Below, in pieces: positions 31,715-43,900 of a DNA stretch of 64,000 bases. Source of the DNA: Pseudoalteromonas viridis (lineage in GTDB: Bacteria; Pseudomonadota; Gammaproteobacteria; Enterobacterales; Alteromonadaceae); the NCBI RefSeq assembly GCF_017742995.1, contig NZ_CP072426.1:1-64000 (forward strand), written 5' to 3'. Each line of letters opens with the position of its first letter. Positions within the stretch are counted from its first letter, which is position 1. Made by a program: the position numbers and the translations under genes. Below the pieces are notes generated by a model, which ran no database searches, was not told the origin of the DNA, and saw nothing but the letters and a program-made list of their open reading frames with translations.

Positions 31715-33391
31715 TTAAGCCAGGGCGACAGGCTGATGTGTATCAACGGGCTGTGTCGCCGAGAATGACGCGGTGACGTCTTCCATCTGACCGGCCTCAA
31801 ACTTGAGGATACGGTCAGACAGCGAGAAGTAATGCTCATCGTGGCTGATCACAAATACTGTCTTACCCAGCGATTTCAGCTCAGGTAACAGCTCGCGATA
31901 AAAGAAGTTTCTGAAATACGGGTCCTGATCGGCAGCCCATTCATCAAAGATGTACAGCGGCGTGTCTTCCATATAAGACAACAGCAAACCCAGACGCTTT
32001 TTCTGACCCTGAGACAGCTCAGTGGTGGACAAAATGCCCTTGTCTACCGTGACCTTTTGGTCCAGTTTAAGCTTGCTCAGGTACTGGCGAATTTTGTTGT
32101 CGTCTGCCAGCATGCCGTTGGCGTCGATCACTTGCTCAAACAGGTAAAAGTCTGAAAAGATGGTGCTAAAGTGGCAACGATACCAGTCCATCGCCTGTGC
32201 GGCATCGCGACCGTCAAGGCGAATACGACCCTGAGTTGGGGTATACAAACCACACAGCACTTTGGCGAAAGTGGATTTACCGCAGCCATTGCCGCCGATC
32301 AGAAAAACGATTTCGCCGCGCTGAATTTGCGTACTAACAGGCCCGATGGAAAAGTGATAGTCGTCGCTGTCATCGCGGCGGTATTCATACTCAATGGCCT
32401 CAATGTCGAGAGTTTGCCAGTTGTGCTCCGGATTCAGCGTGTTATCCAGCTGGTCGGTCAGGATCTCCTCAGACAGTTGCAGCTTTTCAATTTTCTGACT
32501 CGATACTATGCCCTCAGCCACCACAGAATAGGTGTTGATCAGCACCGTCAGCGGCCCTATCACATACACCAGTGTCAGTACAAAGCTCACCACCACGGCC
32601 GTGGCAATACCGCTCAAAAACAGCTGTGACATAAACACCACAGAGCCCAGTGCCAGAAACAGGATTAAGTTGGTCCAGTTGCTCAGAATAATGAAAACAA
32701 TGTGCGCCGAAATCGTCGACTTTTTAATTTCCTGAATGTTCGGCGTCACCACCTCTTTGTAGAAAAAGCGCTTGCGGTTGAAGTTAATGTTGAGCTCTTT
32801 GCCGCCGTCGATCAGCGCACGAAAGTTTTTAAATAAGCTGTCATCGAGCTCCCGGACCGCCTGAAAACGCTGTATACCCAGCCCCATCAGCAGCTGCGCA
32901 ACCACCATGGCCAGCAGTAAAACGCCGCCGACAAACAAAAATAATTGCCAGGACTGATAGGTCATGTAGGCAAAACACAAAAGTACGGTTGCCAGGTTAT
33001 ACGCAACGTGTGGCACCGCACTGAGGGTTGCGGTGAGCGATTCTATGTCTTTGGTCAGGGTTGCGAATATGCGATGGCCGCCAACGCGCTCAATCTGCTC
33101 ATAGCTGGTAGAAAGCACCCGCTGTACTAAGTTTTCGCGAATGCTCACCATGATTTGAACCGACAACTTGGTCAGTATGTATTGAGAAATCACACTGAAG
33201 GTTAAAAACCCCGCCAGCGCAGCGAAAAAGATGGCCAAGCCCCGGAGCACATCCGAGTCGGGGTTAGACACATTTTCTATCTCCGCATTAACCAGTGAGA
33301 TGATACCAATGCCGGATAAGGCACTGACCACACTCAACAAAGTGGCAAGAATGAGGAGTTTCTTATGAGATAAAACGAGCCGGTATAACAT
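31715..33391 (-). CDS. Cyclic-peptide export ABC transporter, SyrD/PvdE type
   Basis: 558 residues, a fused permease-ATPase half-transporter. The N-terminal half has about six hydrophobic segments. The ATPase half has Walker A GGNGCGKST near 367, signature LSQGQKKR near 463, Walker B LYIFDEW near 480 and a switch histidine in VISHDE near 518. Proteins of this family export NRPS peptides or siderophore precursors across the inner membrane. Its place between the thioesterase-bearing synthetase C and the initiating synthetase D makes the NRPS product the likely cargo. The start is supported by AAGG about nine bases before the ATG. It lies 112 bases after C and 85 bases before D, each gap carrying an inverted repeat. 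Confidence 0.95.
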   Translation of the reverse strand: MLYRLVLSHKKLLILATLLSVVSALSGIGIISLVNAEIENVSNPDSDVLRGLAIFFAALAGFLTFSVISQYILTKLSVQIMVSIRENLVQRVLSTSYEQIERVGGHRIFATLTKDIESLTATLSAVPHVAYNLATVLLCFAYMTYQSWQLFLFVGGVLLLAMVVAQLLMGLGIQRFQAVRELDDSLFKNFRALIDGGKELNINFNRKRFFYKEVVTPNIQEIKKSTISAHIVFIILSNWTNLILFLALGSVVFMSQLFLSGIATAVVVSFVLTLVYVIGPLTVLINTYSVVAEGIVSSQKIEKLQLSEEILTDQLDNTLNPEHNWQTLDIEAIEYEYRRDDSDDYHFSIGPVSTQIQRGEIVFLIGGNGCGKSTFAKVLCGLYTPTQGRIRLDGRDAAQAMDWYRCHFSTIFSDFYLFEQVIDANGMLADDNKIRQYLSKLKLDQKVTVDKGILSTTELSQGQKKRLGLLLSYMEDTPLYIFDEWAADQDPYFRNFFYRELLPELKSLGKTVFVISHDEHYFSLSDRILKFEAGQMEDVTASFSATQPVDTHQPVALA

Positions 33392-33436
33392 AAAACAGCC
33401 TTGTAATGGTTACTTAAAACTAAAATGGGTGTTACT

Positions 33437-33464
33437 CAGGCTGAGGCACGATTACCTCAGCCTG
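33437..33464 (-). terminator. Strong inverted repeat between NRPS C and the ABC transporter
   Basis: Perfect ten-base inverted repeat (arm CAGGCTGAGG) with an eight-base loop, 40 bases after the stop of C. A T-containing stretch (ATTTTAGTTTT) begins about ten bases after the stem on the minus strand, so it is not a textbook rho-independent terminator. It may terminate or attenuate transcription between the A-B-C block and the transporter-D-E-F-G block. Confidence 0.45.
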
Positions 33465-33503
33465 CCTGTTTGGGTCAAAGAACCCGCTTTTTGTGCTGTT
33501 CAC

Positions 33504-36500
33504 TCATGCCAGTAGCGTCATGAGCTTATCTGCCAGACCACTGACATAAGGGCTTTTCACCATAGTGACGTGTTGGCCCTGAGTGTTAATGGTCGTAATT
33601 TGGGTGCTGATATGCGCCTGCAACTGCGCCTGTTTTTGCTGCCAGTAGGCCTCTCCCAGCTCAGGGGTAGTGATCATGCAGACCGCGCCCTGAAGACTGG
33701 CCTCAGGCTGATAGCGCCGTGACCAGTCAACCTGCTGAAAATAGACATTGAACAAACGCTGGGTCATGGCCAGACTGAGCCAGGACAACAACTGCTCCTC
33801 GCTGTCTTCGGGTTTCAATTCTCTGGCATACGACAGCATGAGTTCCTGCTTTTCAGCCTCGCTGATTTCGAACTGAGCCTGATCATCGGTTGCCACTAAA
33901 CACTCACACAGTAACAGCTGTGTTTGACACCCTAATGACTCCAGCTTCAGTGCCGTTGCAAATGCCACGGCGCCGCCAGAGCTGTGGCCCATCAGCACCA
34001 CAGGCTCCGTCTGTGCACCACGTGCTGTGCGCTCATTGATAATGGCGTCGGCGTAACAGGCAATCAGCGCATCCCAGCTGTCGATTTGCGGGTCCTGCTC
34101 GCTCATGCCCACAGGCTCCAAACTCATCAGTTGCACCTGAGGTAACGCCCGCGCCAGGTCCATATAACCACCACTGGTCATGCCTGCCCCCGGTGCCAGA
34201 TAAATCGTTGCAGCCGGGTCACAGTCCAGTGATAACACCGGGCGAATGGCCTGCCATTCATGGTCGTTGTGCTCTGTGATCAGCTGCGCCATGGCGCTGA
34301 GTGTCGGTCGCTCAACCACCTTGTTGATGGCAATGCCGTGGGTTTTAAAGATTTGGTCGATGTGCTGTACCAGCTTCATCACCAGCAGTGAATGGCCACC
34401 CAGCGCAAAGAAGTTGGCATCGCGGCTGATCTGCCCGGCTGGCAGCTTGAGTATATCGGCCCACACCTGCGCCAGCATCACTTCCGCATCCCCATGTGGT
34501 GCTTGGTATGCGCCAGCCAGCCCCGATAATTCGGGCGCAGGCAATGCCTTACGGTCAATTTTACCGTTGGGGGTTTGCGGCCACTGGCTGACAAACACAA
34601 AGCTGTCGGGCACCATGTAGTCGGCCAATGCCTCGCTAAGCTGCGCTTTAATGGCGGCGGTGAGTGCCTGCTCATCGCACTCGTGCAGTGGTTTCACATA
34701 GGCCACCAGGCGCTGATTGCCATGCTCATCCGTTAAAGCCATCACCAGCGCCGAATCTACCGCGCTGTGCTCACCGATATAAAACTCAATTTCGCCCAGC
34801 TCAATACGCAAACCCCGGATCTTCACCTGATGGTCCATCCGGCCCATGTATTCAATGTTGCCGTCTTCGCGATAGCGCACTAAGTCACCGGTTTTGTAAA
34901 GACGCGGGCTGCTGTTTGCCGCGCTGGCATCGAAAAAGGGATTGGCAATAAAACGTTCTTCGGTCAGTTCCGGGCGATTGAGGTAGCCACGGGCCAGGCC
35001 TTCGCCACCAATGTGTAGCTCACCACACGCCCCCTGCGGCAACAGATTGAGTGCTTCATCAAGGATAAGCAGCTGAATATTCTGAATAGGCTTACCTATC
35101 GGCACACTGCTGCCATACGGTTGTGCACAGTCCCAGTAACTCACGTCGATGGCCGCTTCCGTCGGGCCATACAGGTTGTGCAGCTGCGCCGTTGGCAGGC
35201 AGGCCTTAAATTGTTCAACATGGCTTATCTGCAATGCTTCGCCGCTACAGAACACCTGCTGTATCGAGGTGCAACGGCTCAAGTCGCCGTGCTCCAGCAT
35301 CACCCCTAACATAGAAGGTACAAAGTGCAGCTTAGTCACGCCTGTGGCTGCGATCAGCTCGCTCAGATAGCTGGGGTCTTTGTGTCCGCCCGGTTTGGCA
35401 ATCACCAGCTCGGCGCCTTTGAGCATAGGCCAGACAAACTCCCACACCGAGACATCAAAGCTGTATGGCGTCTTTTGCAGGATTTTGTCTTTGCTATCGC
35501 AGCCATATTCCTTGTCCATCCAGTCGATGCGGTTGTGCAGCGCCTGATGCTCCAGCAGCACGCCTTTGGGTTTGCCCGTGGAGCCGGAGGTATAGATCAT
35601 ATAAGCCAGATGGCGCGAGGTAAGACCGATGTCGCTCACCGGGATATTACGCTCGTCATGGGCGTCATAATCAAAGTCATCCAGCGCCACGACGGTGGCC
35701 TCGCCCAGTTCAACGCGACTGGCCACAGCGCGGGTGCTGAGCACCACATCGGCACTGGCATTCTCAACCAGATAATTGAGTCGTGCTGCGGGCAGCTCAG
35801 GGTCCAGCGGGACATAGGCCCCACCGGCCTTGAGGATCCCCCAGATGCCAATCACCATTTCCACGGAGCGCTCCACGCACAAGCCAACCAGTGAATCCGG
35901 GCCAATGTGATGGGTGTCTCGCAAATAATGCGCCAGCTGATTGGCCTTGCTGTTCAGCGCGGCATAAGTAAGGGTCTGGGCCTCGAAGCGCAGTGCAATG
36001 TTCCCCGGTGTCGCCGCAACTTGCTGTTCGAACAGCTGATGCACACACGCCTCGCGCGCATAGCTTTGCGCGGTATCATTCCACTGGCTCAGATAACGAT
36101 GCTGCTCGTCATCTGGCAACACTGGCAAGGTGGCAACCGGCTGCGGCGAGTCGCTTTCAAGCGCGTCCAGCAGCTGAGTCAGCGCCGCTATCAAATAGCC
36201 ATTCATTCGCTGGCCCCCTACGCTGCTGTCGACTTGCAGCGTCAGGGAAAAATCGCCGCCAAGATCATCAACTGACATTACACACGGGTAGTTAGTGCGC
36301 TCTTTCACCCCTAACAGTTTCAGCTCGGCCTGTTCATCGGGTGCGCTGACATCGTGCGAATGACGATAGTTGAGCACCGCGCTGAACAGCGGCATATTGC
36401 CGGCCACGCCCGAGGCCTGCATGGCCTCAGAGAGCGGTGCCTGCTCATGAGGCAGCAGCGACTGAAGGGCGCCATGGGTATCGTTCAGGGCCACTCGCGC

Positions 36501-39500
36501 GGTGCGCTGATCTAAAGTCACACGAATGGGCAAAGTATTGATCATCATGCCCAGCATCTGTGCCAGCTCGGAACCACCTTGCATCCGCCCCGACAACACA
36601 GTGCCAAACACCACATCCTGCTGGCCCGAGCAGGCTGCGACAACCCGGCCCCAGGCCAGATGGAATAACGCCGCCGGGCTCATCGCCTGGCTTTTTGCAT
36701 AGTCTCTTACCCGGCTTGCAAGCTCGCCCGTAATACGCTGTTTAAATTCATCAATATGACCACCGTCACCGTTGACCTCACTGAGCCCAAACGGATACGC
36801 TGGCTGATCAAACTCCCCCAATTGTGCTTTAAAGTACTGCTGAGCGTCGTGCTCTTGTTGGCCGTGCAGTACCCGGGCAATAAAGTGGCGATACGGGGTA
36901 ACGGCAGGCAGGCTCGCTGCTCCCTCGCTTTCTATCTGCGCCAGCTCGGCCATCAGAATATCCAGCGACACATGGTCAATCAGCAGATGGTGCACTTTAA
37001 GCACCGCATAAATTTGCTGCGTCTGCTTATCCTCCATGGCCTGCAACTGCATCATAGGGGCCGATTCAAGCTCAAGGCGGTGCGCGCCATGTGCAACGTA
37101 GTTTTCGAATACCGTTTGTACATCCTGCCCCGCCTTCACCGGCAACCATTGCGCAGCAATGTGCGCTGCCCGCAGGACCACCTGAAGGGGCTCTGTACGA
37201 CCGCGCCATAAAATCGCAGTGCGCAATACATCGTGGCGGGCAATCAGCGTATTGAGCTGAGCTTCCAGCAGCGTGAGTAATTCCGGCTGCGAGAAGGAAA
37301 ACGCCATGGTCGTGACATAAGGGTCGCGGCCATCGCTCAGGGTGTGCATGGCCAGGATCCCTTGCTGTAGCGGTGCCAGCGGATACATATCCTGAATGTT
37401 AGCCGCCCCGCCCGGCAGCTGTGCCGTGATCTCATCTATCTCATTTTGGGTTAGCGTGATCAGGTTCAGCAGCGCCGGCGTTAATTCAGTGCAGCCCGGT
37501 TTAATTGGGTTCTCGGGCACCACAAACCCCTGCCCGCGCTCTTCTGTCAGTAAACTGGCCATCCCGGCCAGGCTGCTGCTGGTAAACAGCGCCTGACTGT
37601 CGACCTGATAACCGCGCGCTTTGAGTTTGGCTATCAACTGGATCACCAGCAGCGAATGGCCGCCCAGCGCAAAGAAATTGGCCGAAGTACTGAGCTGCGC
37701 CGGGTCGCGCTCAAGCAGCTCAGCGCAGACTTCGACCACCGCCCGCTCAGGCGCAGTCACAGGTGCGACATACGTTTCGTGCGCTTCGATAAAGTCGGGC
37801 TCTGGCAGTGCCCGGCGGTCGATTTTACCATTGCTGGTCAAAGGCCACTGCGCCACCAGCATCAGAGCGTCCGGCACCATGTAAGCAGGCAGAATACGCG
37901 CCAGCGTCTGACTTAGCTGGGCGCTGTCGGTGCTGCCATGCTCGCGCGCCGTGGCCGTCAGCTCAACATAGGCCACCAGACGCTTGTGGGTCTCGCCTTT
38001 TACAACCACCAGCGCACTGGCGATGACATCAAGCTGTGTGATTTGTTGTTCAATTTCGCCCAGTTCAACCCGAAAGCCGCGGATCTTGATTTGATTGTCG
38101 CTCCGGCCAATGTATTCCACCACGCCATCGTCACGCATACGCACCAAATCGCCGGTGCGATATAGACGCTGATAGACCGTCGGCTGGGTCTCGTCGTAAT
38201 ACGGATTGGCGGTGAACTTTTCTGCGCTCAGCGCCGCTAAATTCAAATAGCCCAGTGCCAATCCGGGACCACTGACACACAGCTCGCCCACACAGCCATG
38301 TGGCACTAATTCATTGCCATTAAGCACCATCACGCTGTCGCCCTGCAGCGCCTTGCCAATTGGCACGGCACTGGCCGGGTCAAAGTCGGCAGGAAGCCGA
38401 TAACAACAGGTGAAGGTGGTGTTTTCCGTCGGCCCGTAGCCATTGACCAGCTGCACGTCCGCCAGTGCCTGCTGCACCCGCGCCACCGCCTGCGGCTCCA
38501 GTACATCCCCCCCGCCAGCACAGTGCGTAAAGTGCGCAGCTGCTCAGACGCATCTGCACAGCTTTTGCTCCATTCGCTGAACAGTCCGGCCGTCAGCCAC
38601 ATGGCATTAACCTGCTCAGTGGCGATGACCTGGTTTAAGGTATCCGGCGTGATATGCGCTTCAGGGTAGATCACGCAACGCCCGCCATTGAGCAGCGGGC
38701 CCCAAATTTCTAAGGTGGCCGCATCAAAGGCCACATTCGCGGCTTGCAGGAAAACCGTACTCTCATCCAGCGTCATAAAATTCGGCGACATCACCAGACG
38801 GCTAATGGCCCGGTGCGGCACCGCCACGCCTTTGGGCAAGCCGGTCGACCCTGAGGTATAAATCACATATGCGGCACTGTGTGGCTCGCTTTGACACTCG
38901 GTTACGGGCGCTGAGCCAAATCGCGCAAACGTCTCACACCCGGCGATGCTCAGTTCGGGCGTTAATACCAGCGCCTGCGCTTTACTACCTTGCAATAACT
39001 CTTTGTGGACTGCACAAGTGATCACCTGTTGCAGGTTGGCATCTCTAATGATGTGGTCAATGCGGGACTGCGGATAATCCGGGTTGAGCGGTACATAGGT
39101 TGCGCCACTTTTTAATACCGCCAGCATGGCCACGACCATTTCTATGCCCCGCGGCAATAATAAGCCGATATGAGCCTGACGGCCTTGTGCCAGCAGATAG
39201 CGCGCCAGCCGGTTAGAGGCGCTGTCCAGCTCGCCATAACTCAGCTGTTGCTCACCACACACCAGCGCAATCTGCTGCGCGGCACGCGTTGCGCTGAGGC
39301 CAAACAGCTCGGTCACCGTTAACTGAGCGGCGTCGCTCAGCGCCGAGGGCGTCATCAGGGCTTGTTGCTTGGCCAGCTCATCCGGATGCAGTGCGGTTAT
39401 CTCATTCAGTGGCAGCGCACTGGTATGACTCGCTGCATCGGCCAGACGCTCGAGAATGACCATCAGCTGCGCATTAAAGCGAGCGATCAACGCCTCATTG

Positions 39501-40954
39501 AACAGCGCCTTGTCGTATAACCAGGTGATCTGCACACCCGACTCATCCAGGCTCAGGTTAAGCTCAATATCAAACTTACAAATGGGCTCATCGCTCATCA
39601 GCGGTGTCATGCACAGCTCAGGCAGGGCCACACCGGCGGGCTGCTCAGCGGTCACGCCATAGTCCGAGTTGGTAGTCAGCACAATCTGGAACACCGGCGT
39701 GTGCGCACCGTCGCGCTCAAGGTTCAGCGCCTCCACTACCTGATCAAAAGGCACATCCTGATGAGACTGCGCCTGTTGATTCACGCTGCGAATATGGGCT
39801 AAAAACGCTGCCAGCGTTTCGTGCTCTGTGTTTGCTCTGAGCACCAGGGAATTGACAAAAAAGCCGATTAAGTCTCTGAGCTGAGCATCGTTACGATTGG
39901 CAATCGGCGTACCAATAACGATATCCGAGCCGCCACTAAAGCGCGCTAAGGTCAGCGCCAGCGCGCCATGCATCAGCATAAAGGGGCTGAGCTGATGTTG
40001 CTCGCAAAGATTGCCAAGTGCGCTTGCGACCGTCGCATCCAGCGCAGCATCAAGTTTAGCACCCAGATAGCCCTTTTGCGCCGGTCTTGGGTAGCTCAGC
40101 GGCAGGCTATGTAACGCCGGGATATCGGCAAGCGTAGCGCGCCAAAAATCCAACCCAGAGGCGAGCACCTCATCGCTCAGCCAATCGCGTTGCCACTGCG
40201 CATAGTCTTTGTATTGCAGCTTTAATGGGGGGAGCGGTGCGCTTTTTCCCTGTGCCAGGCTGGCGTACAGGGCAAAAAACTCCTGGCTCAACACCGCCAT
40301 CGACCAGCCGTCCGAGGCAATATGATGCATATTCAGCAGCAGATAGCCCTGCGCCTGAGTAAGGTCTGCGGACAATCCCAGGTCAACCCAGGTTGCCCGG
40401 ATCATCAAGTCCTGACTTAAATCAAAAGGCGTTCTGGCATCCGACTCTATCAAACTATCCAGCGCCTGCTTCGCCGCCTGCTCGTTATGCGCACTTAAAT
40501 CAACACAGGTTAAGGTAAAGGTCACCTCATCGCGCACCACCTGAGTGGCCTGCCCCTGATGCGACTGATAAACCGTGCGCAGCACCTCATGGCGCGCCAC
40601 AATTTGCGCCAGTGCCTGCTCGACCAGCACGGGCTCCAGCTGGCCTGCTACCCGATAGATCTGCGGCATGTTGTAATGTGCACTACCGCCGTGCAATTCG
40701 TTAAGCATCCACAAGCGCTGCTGGGCAAAGGATAAAGGCGCCCGGTTGCCAGTGGTTTTAACCAGCACAGGACGCTTGTTACTGCGAGCATAGAGCTGGT
40801 GTAAAAACGCCTTGAGTGCGTCTTTGTTCTCTGCCAGCTGGCGCTTTAGCTGGCTGTCCATCTGTTTGGGCAGCTTGAGGGTGATTTTCTCGTCCTGTGA
40901 CTGAAAAATAACGCCCGCCTGTTGCAGTTGTTGAAAGAGCGACTCCACACTCAT
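33504..40954 (-). CDS. NRPS 'C', two modules plus thioesterase (Val-like, Ser), with a frameshift
   Basis: About 2483 residues when one missing base is restored. Layout: TubC_N docking, canonical C (HHIASDG near 210), A1 (FDAATLE near 744, D-A-L-W-L-G-G-T-F-K, Val-like), T (near 1097), dual-type C (HHLLIDH near 1322), A2 (FDVSVWE near 1835, D-V-W-H-F-S-L-I-D-K, Ser), T (near 2187), thioesterase (GHSSGG near 2325, likely catalytic His in GQHVTM). This is the only thioesterase in the window and should release or cyclise the peptide after Ser. The frame breaks at VLAGG near codon 814: a run of seven C at 38507-38513 (G on the coding strand) should be eight to give the conserved VLAGGDVL. As written, a protein of 874 residues ending at 38330 would be made, and the remainder reads on from about 38486. 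The ATG overlaps the TGA of B (ATGA). A sequencing error or a true inactivating change are both possible. Confidence 0.9.
38507..38513. other. Seven-base homopolymer at the frameshift in NRPS C
   Basis: Seven consecutive C on the plus strand (G on the coding strand) inside A-domain motif LAGGDVL. The downstream frame resumes perfectly if an eighth base is added. The paralogous Val-like domain in B reads VLAGGDVLNP without a break. Confidence 0.9.
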
Positions 40955-43900
40955 AGCTCAAAATCCTCAAATTCATCGTTGTCTTGTTGCTGTGGCTGGG
41001 CCTGGTGATGAATGGCCTGCACCGATTCTATAAACCCGGCTATCTGCTGAATGTTCTCGCAGCGATATAGGTCGGCAATTTGCAGCTCAATCTCCAGCCG
41101 CTGGTTGAGCAGCTGAAGCAGCTTCATCACCAGTAAAGAGTGGCCGCCCAGCTCGAAAAAGTTCGCCCCCGTGCTTATTTGCTCCGGTGGCAGGTCCAGT
41201 AGCTCAGACCAGATGGCCACCAGCATATCTTCCAGCTCGCTGGCCGGGGCCACATACTCGGCCTGCATCAGGCTGAAATCCGGCTCCGGCAGTGCCTGCC
41301 GGTCGATTTTGCCGTTGCGGGTTAACGGCCATGCCTCAACCGGCACAAACGCCGCCGGGACCATATAAGCGGGTAGTTGTGCGGCCAAAGCCGCCGCCAG
41401 TGCCTGCATCTGGGTGCCTGAGTCTGGCTGCTCGCAGCCGGGGGTTAATTCAACATACGCAACCAGTTGTTTGTCGCCTTCACTGCGCGCCCTGATAGTC
41501 ACCAGAGCCATAGTCACATCATCCAGCGCTTCGAGCTGGCGTTCTATTTCACCCAGCTCGACCCTGAAGCCCCGGATTTTGATTTGGTCATCGAGGCGGC
41601 CGACATAGCTGATCAGTCCATCATCCGTGCAGCGCACCAAATCGCCGCTGCGATACAGCAGCTCGGGTTGTCCGGCTTCGCTGGCATAAGGGTTGTGAAT
41701 AAAGCGCTCTTTGCTCAGCGCAGGCTGGTTCAGATAGCCCAGTGCCAGGCCATCGCCACCCACGCACAGCTCACCGACTACGCCCTTTGCAGCCCGGCGC
41801 CCCTGCGGCGTTAAAATTAGTAATGTATCGCCCTGAACACCTCGACCGATTGGCACCCCGGTGCTGATGTCACTGCCGCGTGGCACCGGGTAACAACAGG
41901 TAAAGGTGGTGTTTTCCGTCGGCCCATAGCCGTTGATCACCATAACCTCAGGCAGTGCCTGCTGCACTGCGCTAACGGCGTGTGGGTTCAGCACATCGCC
42001 CCCGGCCAGTACATGTTGTAGCGCAAGCGAGTCAGTACTGAGTTCACCGCAGACCTTACTCCACTCGGTAAACAAGCCGGAGGTCAGCCACAGTGCCGTG
42101 ACTCCTTGCGTGCTCAGCACGGTATTGAGCCCGTCTAGGGTGATCTGGCTGTCGGGATACAAGACACAACGGCCGCCATTAAGCAGCGGCCCCCAGATCT
42201 CCAGAGTCGCGGCATCAAAGGCGATATTGGCACTTTGCAAAAACACAGTCTCTGCGTTCAGTGTCATAAAATTCGGCTTATGGACCAGACGGTTGACCGC
42301 ACGATGGGGGGTCATCACGCCCTTTGGCGTGCCTGTAGAGCCGGAGGTATAAATCACATAGGCCAGCGACTGAGGCGTCAGCCCCGCGGCCCGTGGCAGA
42401 TCCTCATCACTGAATGATAACCAGGCGCTGTGTGGGTCATCCAGCATCACTTGAGTGACCGGACTAAAGGCCAGCGCTTGCTGTTGTGCCTGCTCGGTCA
42501 GAACCACGCTCAGCTGGGTGTCTTCCAGCATATAAGCCAGTCGCGATTGCGGATAGTTCGGGTCCAGTGGCACATAAGCACCGCCCGCCTTGAGTATCGC
42601 CAGGCAGGCCACCAGCATGTCGAGTGAGCGGCCAATACACAATCCGACCAGGGTGCCGGCACTAACCTGATGCGTCTCGCGCAGGTAGCACGCCAGCTGA
42701 TTGGCCTTGGCGTTCAGCGCCGCATAGCTGAGCGTTTCGCTGCCCAGCTGCACGGCGATGCTGTCGGGCGTGGCTTTGGCATGCAGCTCAAACACATCAT
42801 GAATACAGGCACTACGCGGATAATCGGCATCCTGACTTTGCCAGCGTCTGAGCATAGCCAGCTCAGCGTCGCTTAACACCCCAAGCGTGGCAACGGGTTG
42901 TTCTGTGTGCTCAGCCAGTGCCGCAAGCAGCGCCGTCAGTGCGGTGTCCATCATAGCGGCGATGCGCGCTGCCGAAACTCTGTGCTCAATTTGATAATCG
43001 AGACTAAAACTGTCGTGCTCACCGAGGTCGTTCACCGACAGGTCAAACGGGTAATTGGTGCGCTCACGGGTGCTGAGCAGGGCAATGCCCGGGTCGACTT
43101 GCTGTTGTGCGTCCTCAGGCGCTGAATGCGTGGCTGAGTGGCGGTAATTTAAAATCGCACTAAACAGCGGCGCGTTGCCGTCAATTCCGCTGTAACTTTG
43201 CGCTTCGGCCAGCGACACCTGCTCATAAGGCAGCAGCGCTTGCAACGCCTCATTGACTTGTTGCAGTGCCAGATGAGCTGCCTGATGGCCCAGAGTCACG
43301 CGAGTAGGCAAGGTGTTGATCAGCATGCCCATCATCCGCTCTATGCCTGGCATGCCATTCATGCGGCCCGACATCACAGTGCCAAACACCACCTCGTCGC
43401 GGCCACAACAGGCACTTAAAACCTGAGCCCAGGCCAGGTGGAACAATGCGGCGGGACTGCACTGATGGCGCTTGCAAAGGGTGCGTATCTGTTCAGACTG
43501 CGCGGCACTTAACGCCTGGGTATATTCCACCACTGCGTTGCCATCACCGGCAACCTGCGCCAGTTCAAACGGCAAAGTGGGGGTGTCTATATCTCCCAGC
43601 AGTTCGGTGAAAAACTCGGCCGTGTCGAGCTGCGCACTTTGCGCCATCGAGCGGGCAATAAACTCCCGATACGGCAAAGGCGCTGGCAATGCCTGTATGT
43701 CGTCGGCTTCCAGCTCGCTCATCAGGATCTCTAAAGATACATGGTCGGTGATCAAATGATGGAACTTGAGCATGGCAAAGATATGGCCCTGCTCGTCTTG
43801 CGGGCTGGTGATTAACTGGATCAGTGGCGCAGACTGCAGGTCAAAACCGTGTTGACCGCTTGCCACAAATTCAGCGAACTGCGCTTTGAGGTCGTCCCCG

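Noticed and set aside
33504..38486. Treating the downstream part of NRPS C as a separate gene starting at 38486
   Set aside because: It starts in the middle of an A domain and continues the upstream frame exactly if one base is restored.
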